A stretch of DNA of 64,000 nucleotides. Origin: an uncultured Hungatella sp. Lineage in GTDB: Bacteria; Bacillota; Clostridia; Lachnospirales; Lachnospiraceae. The notes under the pieces were generated by a model. The model made no database searches. It was not told the origin of the DNA and saw only the letters and a list, made by a program, of their open reading frames with translations. The DNA lies in contig CAJTOT010000015.1 in assembly GCA_910577935.1 (NCBI GenBank), positions 10,515-74,514 on the forward strand, given 5' to 3'. Made by a program: the position numbers and the translations under genes. Shown here piece after piece: positions 1-8,788 of this stretch (positions are counted from its first letter, which is position 1; each line of letters starts with the position of its first letter).

Positions 1-99
1 ATATGGATCTCCCCTTTCTTTTTAAAGTGTACCACAAGGCACATGGGAAACGGAAGGGGATATTTTTTAGAGTTTTTGTTGAAACATGTATGATTTTGA

Positions 100-190
100 G
101 ATGAGATCAAAGAAAGCGCCCCATTGCCGCCAGGGGGTTTTAAACGGGCATATGCCGTTAGGCTCGGGTAAGCCGCGAAACGGTGACAAT
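100..190 (+). promoter_or_regulatory. Structured 5' leader, possible molybdenum-cofactor (Moco) riboswitch
   Basis: The leader of the Mo-enzyme gene folds into several short helices. CCCC at 119-122 can pair with GGGG at 133-136. A palindrome, GGGCATATGCC, sits at 146-156. GCCGTT at 154-159 can pair with AACGGT at 179-184, enclosing the hairpin GGCT-CGGGTA-AGCC (161-174) and a GCGAAA stretch. Moco-type leader RNAs are known upstream of molybdopterin genes in Clostridia, and the position fits. The family assignment is from context and general appearance; I could not align it to a covariance model. Confidence 0.4.
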
Positions 191-223
191 GTGTGAATAG
201 AATATAAACCTGGAGATGAAACG

Positions 224-3200
224 ATGAGCCATGAAGAAGAAGTGAAGATCATCCACACCACAGGACGGAACAACTGCGGAGGCAGATGCGTCATCCATGC
301 CCATGTGAGAGACGGGAAGATAGAAAAGCTGACCACAGATACCCAGGAGGCGGCGGGGGAGGGGGTTCCTCTGACAGCCTGTGTCAGGGGTCTGAATTAT
401 CACAAGACATTTTTAGGTGAGGACAGGCTCCGCTATCCTATGAAACGGTCAGGACCGCGGGGAGAAGGGAAATTTCAGAGAATCAGCTGGGAGGAGGCCG
501 TGGATGTGATTGCGTCGGAGTGGACGCGGATTCGGGATACTTACGGCCCCGGCTCCCGCTATGTGAACTATGCCACAGGAGTCAGCGGCCTCATGAGAGG
601 CAGCAGTCTCGCAAAACGGCTTCTCGCCCTGGATGGGGGATTTCTGGACTATTATAATTCCTACAGCACAGCCTGCATCCGGAAGGCCACGGAACTGATG
701 TACGGGACCTGTGAGACAGGGAACAGTCTGGAGGACTGGCTGAACACCAATCTGATCATTCTCTGGGGACACAACCCGGCGGAGACCAAATTTGACTGCG
801 GCACCATGTACTACCTGAAAAAAGCGAAAGAGAAGGGTATTCCCATTATTGTCATCGATCCCAGGAAAAATGATACCGCTCTTTGGCTGGACGCCCGGTG
901 GATTCCTATCCGTCCGGCCACGGACAGCGCCATGATGGACGCTATGGCCTATGTCATCGTAGAGGAGGGACTGCAGGACCGGGACTTTCTGGATCGGTGC
1001 TGTGTGGGATTTGACAGGGAGCATATGCCGCCGGGGATTGACCCCGGGGAGTGCTATCTGTCCTACTTAACCGGCGAGAGGGACGGAATTCCCAAGACGC
1101 CGCAATGGGCGGAGGAGATCACGGGAGTCAGGGCGGAGGAGATTCGGGAGCTGGCGGTTATGTACGCCAGGGCGAGACCGGCGGCTCTGATTCAGGGGTA
1201 CGGCCCCCAGCGCCATGCCTGTGGGGAGCAGATTGCCAGAGGAGGGATTTTGCTGGCCTGTCTCACGGGAAATGTGGGAGTCAGCGGAGGCTGGGCCAGC
1301 GGAGCCGCCGACTGCAGCCGTCACAAAAATCCCGCCTTTCCCCAGGTGGAGAACCCTTACGGCCGAAAGATTCCCGTCTTTCTGTGGACAGAGGCCGTTC
1401 TCCGGGGCCATGAGCTGGGAGAGCTGGACGGAGTGACTGACGAAAAAGGGGCGGGAGCCGGACTGGACAGCGATATCAAGATGATCGTGAACCTGGCAGG
1501 CAACTGCCTGATTAATCAGCACAGCCACATCAACAGGACTTCGGAGATTTTAAAGGATACATCTAAGTGCGAATTCATCCTGTGCAGCGATATTTTCATG
1601 ACTCCAAGCGCTAAGTACGCGGATATTCTGCTTCCGGGAGTCTCCATGTTCGAGTGCGAGAACATTACCATGCCATGGCAGTACGGCGATTTTCTGGGAT
1701 TCGGCAATAAGGCCATAGAGCCGCTGTATGAGTGCAGGTTTGAGTATGACTGGCTGCGGGAGGTGGCGGAACGCCTCGGCCTGGAGCAGGAGTTTTCCCG
1801 GGGGCGGACGGCGGGACAGTGGCTGGAGCATATCTATAACTGCCTGAGAGAAGAAGAAAAGGAGCTGCCGGACTACCAGACGTTCAAGGAGGCGGGAATC
1901 TACAGGTACAAGAATAATCCGACGGTTATCGCCTTTGAGAACCAGCGGAGAGATCCTGGGCGGTATCCGTTCCCTACCCGGAGCGGGAAGATAGAGATTT
2001 TTTCCGAGAAGGCATACAGAACGGAGTACAGGGATTTCTTTCCGGCTATCCCCAGATATGTGGAGCCGCCGGAGGGGCCGTCGGATTCCCTCAGAAGCCT
2101 GTATCCTCTTCAGCTCATCGGGTGGCACACAAAGCGCCGGTGCCACAGCATCCACGACAACAACCGAGCCATGGACCGGGTGGACCCTCAGCGGCTGTGG
2201 ATGCATCCGGCGGATGCGCAGGCGAGAGCGTTGAAGGACGGAGACATGGCCCTGGTGTGGAACGACAGAGGACAGGTAAAGGTTCCCGTAAAGGTGACAG
2301 ACCGGATCATGGAGGGCGTGGCGGCTCTTTCCCAGGGAGCGTGGTACAGGCCGGACAAGGACGGCACAGACCTGGCGGGGTCCATCAATGTGCTCACCTC
2401 CTTAAAACCCACGCCTTATGCCAGGGGAAATCCCCAGCATACCAATCTGGTGGAGGTCAGGAAGGACGGGGAGAGGACGGGACATGCGCGGGGACATGTG
2501 CGGAAAAATGTAGCCGGGTATCTGCTGGCCGGGGGAGAGGGCAGGCGGATGGGCGGAGAGAGGAAGTTATTTTTAGAATATGAAGGGGAACCTTTTTACC
2601 GCCGTGTCCTCCGAGTCCTGGAGGGGCTTTCCCTTTCGTCAATCAGCCTGTCAGTGGAGGAGAGGCTCCCTTACCAGGAACTGGGGATTCCCCTTGTAGT
2701 GGACAAATATCCGCGAACCGGACCTCTGGGGGCGGTGTGCGCCGGCCTGGAGCAATGTCAGGAGGAGGCTCTTCTGGTGATGGCCTGCGATATGCCTCTT
2801 GTGGATGGGGCGACGGCGGAGAGGCTTCTGGAAGAATATGAGAGAAATCCGGGGATTGTGCTGACAGAATGGGAAGGGAGGCTGTTTCCTTTTCCCGGAA
2901 TCTATCCAAAGTCGGCATTGCCCGCGCTGCGCGGACATTTGGAAAGGGGGAAGAGGAAGATGACCGAGGCGGCAGCGGCAGCGGGATACCGGGCGGTGAA
3001 AGCGGAAACAGGAAATATGGGCCTGGTCAACGTCAACACGCCGGAGGAGTACAGGCGGCTGGCGGAGAGCGCGGCGGAGGAGAACAGGCAGTTCGGCTCC
3101 GGCCTGCCCGGCGGGGAGCTGCCGGGAGAGGTCAGCCGTCAGGCAGAGAAAAAGGAGGGGCCCTATATATTCGCGGTCAGCGGCTGGAAAAATTCAGGAA

Positions 3201-3577
3201 AGACCACACTGATAACCAGGCTTCTCCCGGAACTGACCGGGCGGGGCTATAAGGTTGCCGTCATCAAACATGACGGTCATGATTTTGAGAGCGATGTTCC
3301 GGGGACTGACACCTGGCATTTTCAGAAAGCAGGGGCCTTCGGAACCGGAATCTATTCTTCACAGCGTCTGATGATTGCCAAAGAATGCCGGGAGCCGGAT
3401 GAGAAGGTGGTGATGGAAGCATTTGGCGAGGCGGATATTATTCTCATTGAGGGCCTGAAACACAGCGATTATCCCAGGTATGTCTGCAATTACCCGGAAG
3501 AAGAGGTCATATCCGTGAAAGACCTGGCAGACAGAATCGAGGAGGGGATGAGACGCAACCGTTCAAGAGGCATGTGA
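224..3577 (+). CDS. DmsA-like molybdopterin oxidoreductase fused in frame to MobA and MobB domains
   Basis: Residues about 10-750 follow E. coli DmsA closely (for example KYADILLPG, NCLINQHSHINRT, GNPQHTNLVEV), so this is a bis-MGD Mo reductase of the DMSO reductase type. Ser148 in NSYST sits at the Mo-ligand serine position. Residues about 762-960 form a MobA GTP:molybdopterin guanylyltransferase domain (LLAGGEGRRMGG, TGPLGAVCAGL, ACDMPLV). Residues about 980-1117 form a MobB domain with the P-loop GWKNSGKTT (K993). The start has GGAG about 8 bases upstream. There is no Tat signal and no DmsB/DmsC partner next door. Cys18, Cys22 and Cys53 match the N-terminal Fe-S ligands, but the first ligand position is Gly14. 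A GTG at 2498 in VRKNVAGYLLAGG resembles a free MobA start, so internal initiation is possible. The substrate is unknown. Confidence 0.88.
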   Translation: MSHEEEVKIIHTTGRNNCGGRCVIHAHVRDGKIEKLTTDTQEAAGEGVPLTACVRGLNYHKTFLGEDRLRYPMKRSGPRGEGKFQRISWEEAVDVIASEWTRIRDTYGPGSRYVNYATGVSGLMRGSSLAKRLLALDGGFLDYYNSYSTACIRKATELMYGTCETGNSLEDWLNTNLIILWGHNPAETKFDCGTMYYLKKAKEKGIPIIVIDPRKNDTALWLDARWIPIRPATDSAMMDAMAYVIVEEGLQDRDFLDRCCVGFDREHMPPGIDPGECYLSYLTGERDGIPKTPQWAEEITGVRAEEIRELAVMYARARPAALIQGYGPQRHACGEQIARGGILLACLTGNVGVSGGWASGAADCSRHKNPAFPQVENPYGRKIPVFLWTEAVLRGHELGELDGVTDEKGAGAGLDSDIKMIVNLAGNCLINQHSHINRTSEILKDTSKCEFILCSDIFMTPSAKYADILLPGVSMFECENITMPWQYGDFLGFGNKAIEPLYECRFEYDWLREVAERLGLEQEFSRGRTAGQWLEHIYNCLREEEKELPDYQTFKEAGIYRYKNNPTVIAFENQRRDPGRYPFPTRSGKIEIFSEKAYRTEYRDFFPAIPRYVEPPEGPSDSLRSLYPLQLIGWHTKRRCHSIHDNNRAMDRVDPQRLWMHPADAQARALKDGDMALVWNDRGQVKVPVKVTDRIMEGVAALSQGAWYRPDKDGTDLAGSINVLTSLKPTPYARGNPQHTNLVEVRKDGERTGHARGHVRKNVAGYLLAGGEGRRMGGERKLFLEYEGEPFYRRVLRVLEGLSLSSISLSVEERLPYQELGIPLVVDKYPRTGPLGAVCAGLEQCQEEALLVMACDMPLVDGATAERLLEEYERNPGIVLTEWEGRLFPFPGIYPKSALPALRGHLERGKRKMTEAAAAAGYRAVKAETGNMGLVNVNTPEEYRRLAESAAEENRQFGSGLPGGELPGEVSRQAEKKEGPYIFAVSGWKNSGKTTLITRLLPELTGRGYKVAVIKHDGHDFESDVPGTDTWHFQKAGAFGTGIYSSQRLMIAKECREPDEKVVMEAFGEADIILIEGLKHSDYPRYVCNYPEEEVISVKDLADRIEEGMRRNRSRGM

Positions 3578-3722
3578 ACGGATGCAAAAAAAGAATAAAA
3601 AAAGTACCGCTGGAATGAAAAATGCGGTATACTGTGTATAAGCGGCCTGCGGCGGAGCGGAGGGGAGACCGCGCTGCGGAGCTGAAAGACCGCAATAAAA
3701 TGTATCAGGGAGGAACTGACTT

Positions 3723-5729
3723 ATGGCATGGTATGATGAAGCCGTATTTTATCACATTTATCCTCTGGGTCTTACGGGGGCGCCCAAAACCAATTCTTAC
3801 GGGGAGCCGGAGCATCGTCTGAACACGCTGCTGCCGTGGATCGGGCATATGAGGGAGATCGGATGCAGCGCGCTGTACATCGGCCCGCTGTTTGAATCTG
3901 TGGGCCATGGGTATGAGACTACGGATTACAAAAAGCTGGACAGCCGTCTTGGCACCAATGAAGACCTGGCCGCTTTTGTGGAGGAGTGCCACGGACAGGG
4001 GATTCGGGTGATTCTGGACGGCGTGTTCAACCACACGGGGAGAGATTTTTTTGCCTTTCAGGACATTAAAAAGAACCGGGAGAATTCTCAGTACAAGGAC
4101 TGGTACTGCCGGGTAAATTTCTGGGGAAATAATGAGTACAACGACGGTTTCTCCTACGAAAACTGGGGAGGGTATGACCTTCTGGCGAAGCTGAATCAGA
4201 ATAATCCGGCGGTCAGGGATTATATCTGTGACGTGATCCGGTTCTGGGCCAGGGAGTTTAAGATTGACGGCATCCGTCTGGATGCCGCCGATGTGCTGGA
4301 TTTCGGATACATGCATGCGCTCCGCCAGACGGCTCAGGAGATAGGGCCGGATTTCTGGCTCATGGGGGAGGTGATTCATGGAGACTACACCCGCTGGGTC
4401 AATGAGGGGACTCTCCATTCTGTCACCAACTACAGTCTGCACAAGGCGCTCTATTCAGGACACAATGACCACAACTACTTTGAGATCGCCCACACCGTGA
4501 AGCGGCTCTATGAGATGGGAGGCAACCGTCCTGACGGTCTGAAACTTTACAATTTTGTGGACAATCATGATGTGGAGCGCATCTATACCAAGCTGAACAA
4601 CAAGGCTCATTTCGTTCCCGTTCACATACTTTTGTACACCCTTCCGGGAGTGCCGTCCATCTACTACGGCTCCGAGTTCGGAATCGAGGGGAAAAAGGAG
4701 CGGTATTCTGATGCTTCCCTGAGACCGGCGCTGTCCCTGGAAGATTACGGGGATGACATGGAGACAAACAGCTGCACCAGGCTGATTGCCGCTCTGGGAA
4801 AGACACGTCAAAGGGTAAAAGCGCTGTCCTACGGGGATTACAAGGAATTGACGCTGACCAACCGCCAGTATGGGTTTGCCAGAAATTATAACGGGGAGAG
4901 CGTCATTGTGGCGGTGAATAATGATGACAATGAGGCTGTCATGGATTTTCCGGCGGGAACCGCGCCGGCGTACAGGGATATGCTGTCAGGGGAGACCGTG
5001 GAAGCCTCCGGCGGCCGTATCAGCGTGAAGACGCGGGCAAACAGCGGAGGAATCTGGGTTCCGGCGGACGCCGAGGAAGCTCTGGAAGAGCAGGCTCTGT
5101 CCAGAGAACCGGGCAGGGCTGGGGAACCGGGGAAGGCGGCCGGCGGGAAAGATGCCGGAGAGCCGAAGCAGCCGGGAAGCCGTGGAACCGGAGCAGCCGG
5201 AGAGCCGAAGCAGCCGGGAAGCCGTGGAACCGGAGCAGCCGGAGAGCCAAAGCAGCCGGGAAGCCGTGGAACCGGAGCAGCCGTGGAACCGGAGCAGCCG
5301 GGAAGCCGTGGAACCGGAGCGGCTGGGGAACCGGAGATATCGGCCTGCTGCGGAAGCCGCGGAGCCGAAGCGGCCGTTAAGTCGGAGTCTGCGGGGCTGC
5401 CGGAAAGCAGCGGGACCGGAGCAGCCGTGGAATCGGATATGCCGGATAAGCGCAATGGCGCTGCGGAGCAGAACCCGCAGACAATGCCGGCAGGAAAGAA
5501 TGTCCGGGAAGAGGAGAAGCCGTCAGGCGCTCCCCAGTCCGAGCCGGAGAAAAAGCCTGCTCCGGCCAGCCGGAAAAAGACCTACGAGGAGATGACCATC
5601 GAGGAGCTTCAGCAGGCGATTTTGGACAGAATGGCCAAGAACGGGCCTATAACCGATCGGATGCGCCAGGATGTTATAGAAAATGTATACCATGACTCTC
5701 TGATTAACTGGATCAAGAGCTTCCGTTAG
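3723..5729 (+). CDS. GH13 alpha-amylase family glycoside hydrolase with repeat-rich C-terminal linker
   Basis: Residues 1-450 form a GH13 (beta/alpha)8 domain followed by a small beta domain. The retaining triad is visible: nucleophile Asp187 (GIRLDAADV), acid/base Glu216 (LMGEV) and Asp283 (VDNHDVER); VILDGVFNHTG is conserved region I. It therefore acts on alpha-glucosidic linkages such as glycogen, starch fragments or maltodextrin. No signal peptide is visible, which suggests a cytoplasmic enzyme. After the catalytic part comes a low-complexity Gly/Pro/Glu/Ala linker (about 460-600) with four 14-residue repeats, then a conserved-looking 50-residue tail (KTYEEMTIEELQQAI...). At 668 residues it is longer than a minimal GH13. 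The start is supported by AGGGAGGA about 8 bases upstream. Substrate specificity cannot be read from the sequence. Confidence 0.9.
   Translation: MAWYDEAVFYHIYPLGLTGAPKTNSYGEPEHRLNTLLPWIGHMREIGCSALYIGPLFESVGHGYETTDYKKLDSRLGTNEDLAAFVEECHGQGIRVILDGVFNHTGRDFFAFQDIKKNRENSQYKDWYCRVNFWGNNEYNDGFSYENWGGYDLLAKLNQNNPAVRDYICDVIRFWAREFKIDGIRLDAADVLDFGYMHALRQTAQEIGPDFWLMGEVIHGDYTRWVNEGTLHSVTNYSLHKALYSGHNDHNYFEIAHTVKRLYEMGGNRPDGLKLYNFVDNHDVERIYTKLNNKAHFVPVHILLYTLPGVPSIYYGSEFGIEGKKERYSDASLRPALSLEDYGDDMETNSCTRLIAALGKTRQRVKALSYGDYKELTLTNRQYGFARNYNGESVIVAVNNDDNEAVMDFPAGTAPAYRDMLSGETVEASGGRISVKTRANSGGIWVPADAEEALEEQALSREPGRAGEPGKAAGGKDAGEPKQPGSRGTGAAGEPKQPGSRGTGAAGEPKQPGSRGTGAAVEPEQPGSRGTGAAGEPEISACCGSRGAEAAVKSESAGLPESSGTGAAVESDMPDKRNGAAEQNPQTMPAGKNVREEEKPSGAPQSEPEKKPAPASRKKTYEEMTIEELQQAILDRMAKNGPITDRMRQDVIENVYHDSLINWIKSFR
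5157..5324 (+). repeat. Four tandem 42-bp units in the GH13 linker
   Basis: Units lie at 5157-5198, 5199-5240, 5241-5282 and 5283-5324. The first two are identical, the third differs by one base, and the fourth is diverged at its start. Each encodes GEPKQPGSRGTGAA or a close variant. The 42-bp period preserves the reading frame, so copy number could vary without breaking the gene. Confidence 0.93.
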
Positions 5730-5745
5730 AATCGAGACGCCCTTT

Positions 5746-5781
5746 CCCCCTGAATGTGGTTAACATGTTCGGGGGGGAATT
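5746..5781 (+). terminator. Rho-independent terminator after the GH13 gene
   Basis: CCCCCTGAA (5746-5754) pairs with TTCGGGGGG (5768-5776) and is followed by AATTTTG. It lies 17 bases past the GH13 stop codon. Confidence 0.65.
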
Positions 5782-5816
5782 TTGTCAGCGCTGTGATGTG
5801 ATGGCGCCGGAATCAA

Positions 5817-5853
5817 AAAGCCATGACCATACGGCAGCCGTGGTCATGGCTTT
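5817..5853. terminator. Bidirectional terminator between convergent GH13 and sulfatase genes
   Basis: A perfect 13-bp inverted repeat, AAAGCCATGACCA / TGGTCATGGCTTT, flanks an 11-base loop. A-tract and T-tract ends make it usable in both directions. It lies between two convergent genes, 16 bases from the sulfatase stop codon. Confidence 0.82.
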
Positions 5854-5868
5854 CATCTCAATATAGGG

Positions 5869-7350
5869 TTATCTCGGGTCCCTCCTGTCCGGAACCGTGT
5901 CCCCGGTTTCCATATAGAACCGGAGGAGGCGCATGCGCATGGTCTGGATCTGCTCCTGGTATCCAGGTTCATCGACGGCGTTGCGCAGCTCCAGAGGGTC
6001 CTCCTTAAGGTCATAGAACTCGTCCTGCTCGTAGAGCCGCATCACGTATTTGTACTGTTTCATGCGGATCATGATCGCCTTGGTGTGTTCCGGGCCTTCC
6101 CCGCACTGGGTGGAGAGGCGGGGCCAGTAAGGTGATTTCGGGCCGTGCCCCCCTTCCATGGCCTGGGTCTCCCCGTGAATCCTTCCTCCCTGGCAGAACA
6201 CGGCGTCTTTGTGAACCGGAGCTCCAGCCACCGCGTCCAGAAGAGATTTGCCGAACTGGGTGTAGTCTAAGGAGAAACCGGCCATGTGGGCGAATGTGGC
6301 GGGAAGGTCCAGGAGTTCTGCCAGAGCCTGGGTTTTTCCCGGTTTTACAGGGAACATGGAGGCAGGCTTTATGAGGAGGGGCACGTTGGAGACAGGGTTT
6401 TCAAAACAGTTTTGCACCTTCTCCGTGATGCCGTAATCTCCCGTGTAATCCCCGTGGTCGCTGAACACGAAAATACTGGTGTCATCATAAAAGCCATGTT
6501 GTTTCAGCCGCTCTCTCACCATGCCGAACTGGTGGTCAAAGCGCTCCACCATGCCTAAGTAGACTGCCCGCAGCTCGTTGTACTGCTCCTCGGACCAGTT
6601 GGTTAAGTTCTGCTTGGAGCGGATGCCGCGGAGCATGGAGGGTTTTCCGGACAGCTGTTCCACATCGGCGCGTCTCGGCGGCAGGCTGTCTCTGGAAATG
6701 CTGCTGAACCAGGGTTCTTCGCAGCCGTAGGGCGGATGGGGGAAGGACAAGGTGACATACAGGAAAAACGGTCTGTCATCCCCCTGCTCTTTTTTGCGGT
6801 CCAGATAGTCCAGGGCGCTTTGGACGCACATCCAGTCAAAGGTGGACCTGGCCTGTCGGGAGTCCATTTTCCCGGAGTAGAAAGAGTAGTAGATATCCTT
6901 TTTCATGAACTCCGGAATCTCTGAAGCCGCTGCCTTTCCCGGAGTGAAGGCCAGGTTTGTGTCATCTCTGTGGTTTATAAGGTCGCTGCCTGAGTAAAAT
7001 TCGTCACAGTACTCTGCCTTGGAACGGTTGCTCGGGATCACGTCGTTGCGCCCAACCCAGATCACCTCATATCCCTGGTTTTTCATAGTCCGCAGAATGT
7101 TGGGCTCACCGGGCTCCTGGAGAAAGTGCATGGTCCGGTGGCCGGTGGTGTGGGGATATCTGCCTGTCAGGAAGCTGCACCGGGAGGGAACGCACACGGG
7201 ATTCTGGCAGTAGGCGTTCTCGAAGGAGACTCCGTCCTGGAGGAGAGAGTCTAAGTTGGGAGTCTTAGACGCCGGGTTCCCCATGTGGGCAAGAGAATCG
7301 CACCGCATCTGATCGGCGACAAACAAGAGAATATTCGGTCTTTTTTCCAT
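5869..7350 (-). CDS. Type I sulfatase (formylglycine-dependent, no signal peptide)
   Basis: This is a sulfatase of the alkaline phosphatase superfamily. The activation motif CVPSR (Cys53 in this numbering) marks the cysteine normally converted to formylglycine by anaerobic radical-SAM maturases. Metal-ligand segments are visible as LLFVADQMR (Asp13) near the N terminus and FSDHGDYTGD in the second half. No signal peptide is present, so the enzyme probably acts in the cytoplasm. I chose the ATG at 7350, because AAAGGA lies 8 bases upstream of it and the next in-frame ATG upstream (7359) overlaps the stop of the PTS gene. Its neighbour is a PTS EIIC permease 5 bases upstream in the same operon, which suggests hydrolysis of a sulfated sugar after uptake. 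No maturase gene is in the window. Confidence 0.9.
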   Translation of the reverse strand: MEKRPNILLFVADQMRCDSLAHMGNPASKTPNLDSLLQDGVSFENAYCQNPVCVPSRCSFLTGRYPHTTGHRTMHFLQEPGEPNILRTMKNQGYEVIWVGRNDVIPSNRSKAEYCDEFYSGSDLINHRDDTNLAFTPGKAAASEIPEFMKKDIYYSFYSGKMDSRQARSTFDWMCVQSALDYLDRKKEQGDDRPFFLYVTLSFPHPPYGCEEPWFSSISRDSLPPRRADVEQLSGKPSMLRGIRSKQNLTNWSEEQYNELRAVYLGMVERFDHQFGMVRERLKQHGFYDDTSIFVFSDHGDYTGDYGITEKVQNCFENPVSNVPLLIKPASMFPVKPGKTQALAELLDLPATFAHMAGFSLDYTQFGKSLLDAVAGAPVHKDAVFCQGGRIHGETQAMEGGHGPKSPYWPRLSTQCGEGPEHTKAIMIRMKQYKYVMRLYEQDEFYDLKEDPLELRNAVDEPGYQEQIQTMRMRLLRFYMETGDTVPDRRDPR

Positions 7351-7355
7351 AAAAA

Positions 7356-8648
7356 TCATCCTTTCTCTTCGTCTAAAGCCTGATTATCCAGTATCTTAAA
7401 GAAGGGGAAATAACAGGCTGTCTGAATGATTACCAGAAACACCTGCCACAGAGCCAGCTTCCAGCCGCCGCACAGCATGCCGGACAGGACGATGGGCGTT
7501 CCCAGAGGAATCTCCATGCCGTTCATAACCGGGATAACGCCGATAGAGGTCATAAGGTAGGACAGGGTAAAGGTAATAATAGGTGTAAAAATCAACGGTA
7601 TCAGCATAATGGTGTTGAGCACCATGGGAAGTCCGAAGGTGATGGGCTCGTTGATGCCGCAGATACCGGACGGCAGAGCCAGCTTGCCGAGAGCTTTGTA
7701 CCTCTGGCTTTTGGCGAGAAAGCACATGACTATGCACAGTCCCGCGGTTCCTCCGGCTCCTCCCAGGGAGGCGAAGCCGCTCCATGCCGACTTGACGATG
7801 ATGTTGGGAAGCTCGGCGCCGGCGCCGTAAGCGGTCAGGTTCTCCATGGCTAAAGGCATGTACAGCATGTTGATAAACGGCATAACGATCAGCCCGCCGT
7901 GAAGGCCGAAGAACCACATGATGCTGCACATCATGATCAGCACGATCATGGTGAACGGGTTTGCTCCCAGGGCGGCGAGAGGAGCCTTGAGCAAGGTGTA
8001 GATGCAGGTGTTAATATCTCCGTAGGAAGTCAGGGAGAAGACAAAACGCACCAGGGCAAAGGCCAGCAAAATGCAGAAGGAAGGCAGGATTCCCTGGAAG
8101 GACGTGGCAATCTGGGGCGGAACACTGTCCGGCATGCGGATGAGGATCTTCTTGTCAATGAAGAATTTGTATATCACCGGGACAAGAAGCCCGAAAAGCA
8201 TGGCGGTAAAGAGACCGGCAGCCCCCAGATACGAGGTGGACAGAGCGGCGGCCACGGTGATCGAGATATCATCCTTGGTCCCTGTCACGCCTAAGGGAAT
8301 CATAACAAGGAAAGCCGCCAGAGTCAACAGCCCGATGCTGTTGGCCTGCTTCTCAATGCCGATGTTCTCCGCAGTGGACCGGGAGATGCTGTAGACGGCG
8401 TAGAGGGCCAGCATGTCGGTGGTGATCTTGGGGACAAAGCCGAAGATCTCTTTTAAGGGGGTGGCGCCTATGGCAGCCTGGTAAAATCCCAGGTTTAAGT
8501 TGGCAAGCAAAGTAAAGAGAGCGCCCACGATGACAACAGGGAGGCAGGCGGAAAATCCGCTGCTGATAGATTTTAAATAGCGGTTTTCTGACAGCTTCTG
8601 TGCCAGGGGAAGCAAAAGGTTTCCTAAACGTTCTGTAAATCTCTCCAT
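7356..8648 (-). CDS. PTS EIIC permease, lactose/cellobiose/chitobiose family
   Basis: This polytopic membrane protein of about 430 residues has the signatures of the LacE/CelB-type EIIC family, including GGAGGTAGLCIVM and SGICGINEPITFGLP. EIIC forms the sugar channel of the phosphotransferase system and phosphorylates its sugar during import, using EIIA and EIIB. No EIIA or EIIB gene is adjacent, so those must be encoded elsewhere. Start: the ATG at 8648 has GGAGG five bases upstream; a TTG at 8660 is in frame but overlaps that ribosome binding site. The gene is divergent from an RpiR regulator and upstream of a sulfatase. The likely cargo is a (possibly sulfated) amino sugar or beta-linked disaccharide, by inference. 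Confidence 0.92.
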   Translation of the reverse strand: MERFTERLGNLLLPLAQKLSENRYLKSISSGFSACLPVVIVGALFTLLANLNLGFYQAAIGATPLKEIFGFVPKITTDMLALYAVYSISRSTAENIGIEKQANSIGLLTLAAFLVMIPLGVTGTKDDISITVAAALSTSYLGAAGLFTAMLFGLLVPVIYKFFIDKKILIRMPDSVPPQIATSFQGILPSFCILLAFALVRFVFSLTSYGDINTCIYTLLKAPLAALGANPFTMIVLIMMCSIMWFFGLHGGLIVMPFINMLYMPLAMENLTAYGAGAELPNIIVKSAWSGFASLGGAGGTAGLCIVMCFLAKSQRYKALGKLALPSGICGINEPITFGLPMVLNTIMLIPLIFTPIITFTLSYLMTSIGVIPVMNGMEIPLGTPIVLSGMLCGGWKLALWQVFLVIIQTACYFPFFKILDNQALDEEKG

Positions 8649-8704
8649 GGTTTCCTCCAATCTGCGCGTGTTTCACAGTACAACCAAAATTTGTTTTGAG
8701 TCCC

Positions 8705-8733
8705 TTGACATAACCTGGCCGGGTTTGTATATT
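8705..8733 (+). promoter_or_regulatory. Possible sigma-A promoter in the RpiR/PTS intergenic region
   Basis: TTGACA (8705-8710) and TATATT (8728-8733) are separated by exactly 17 bases on the plus strand. It would give a long leader (about 285 bases) for the RpiR gene, so its role is uncertain. A second candidate (TGGATA-N17-TACAAT at 8952-8980) lies nearer the gene. Confidence 0.35.
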
Positions 8734-8768
8734 CATAATAATCTGAAATGGATAAAAATACAATACTA

Positions 8769-8788
8769 TTTTGGATAATTATCCAAAA
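8769..8788. promoter_or_regulatory. Palindromic operator 1, PTS side
   Basis: TTTTGGATAATTATCCAAAA is a perfect 20-bp palindrome. On the minus strand it overlaps a plausible promoter for the PTS-sulfatase operon. Its 12-bp core GGATAATTATCC recurs exactly at 8953-8964. The adjacent RpiR regulator is the obvious candidate ligand (inference). Confidence 0.6.

Noticed and set aside
4886..5595. Open frames on both strands over the GH13 repeat region
   Set aside because: A 42-bp repeat without stops opens several frames at once; only the frame continuing the GH13 domain is supported.
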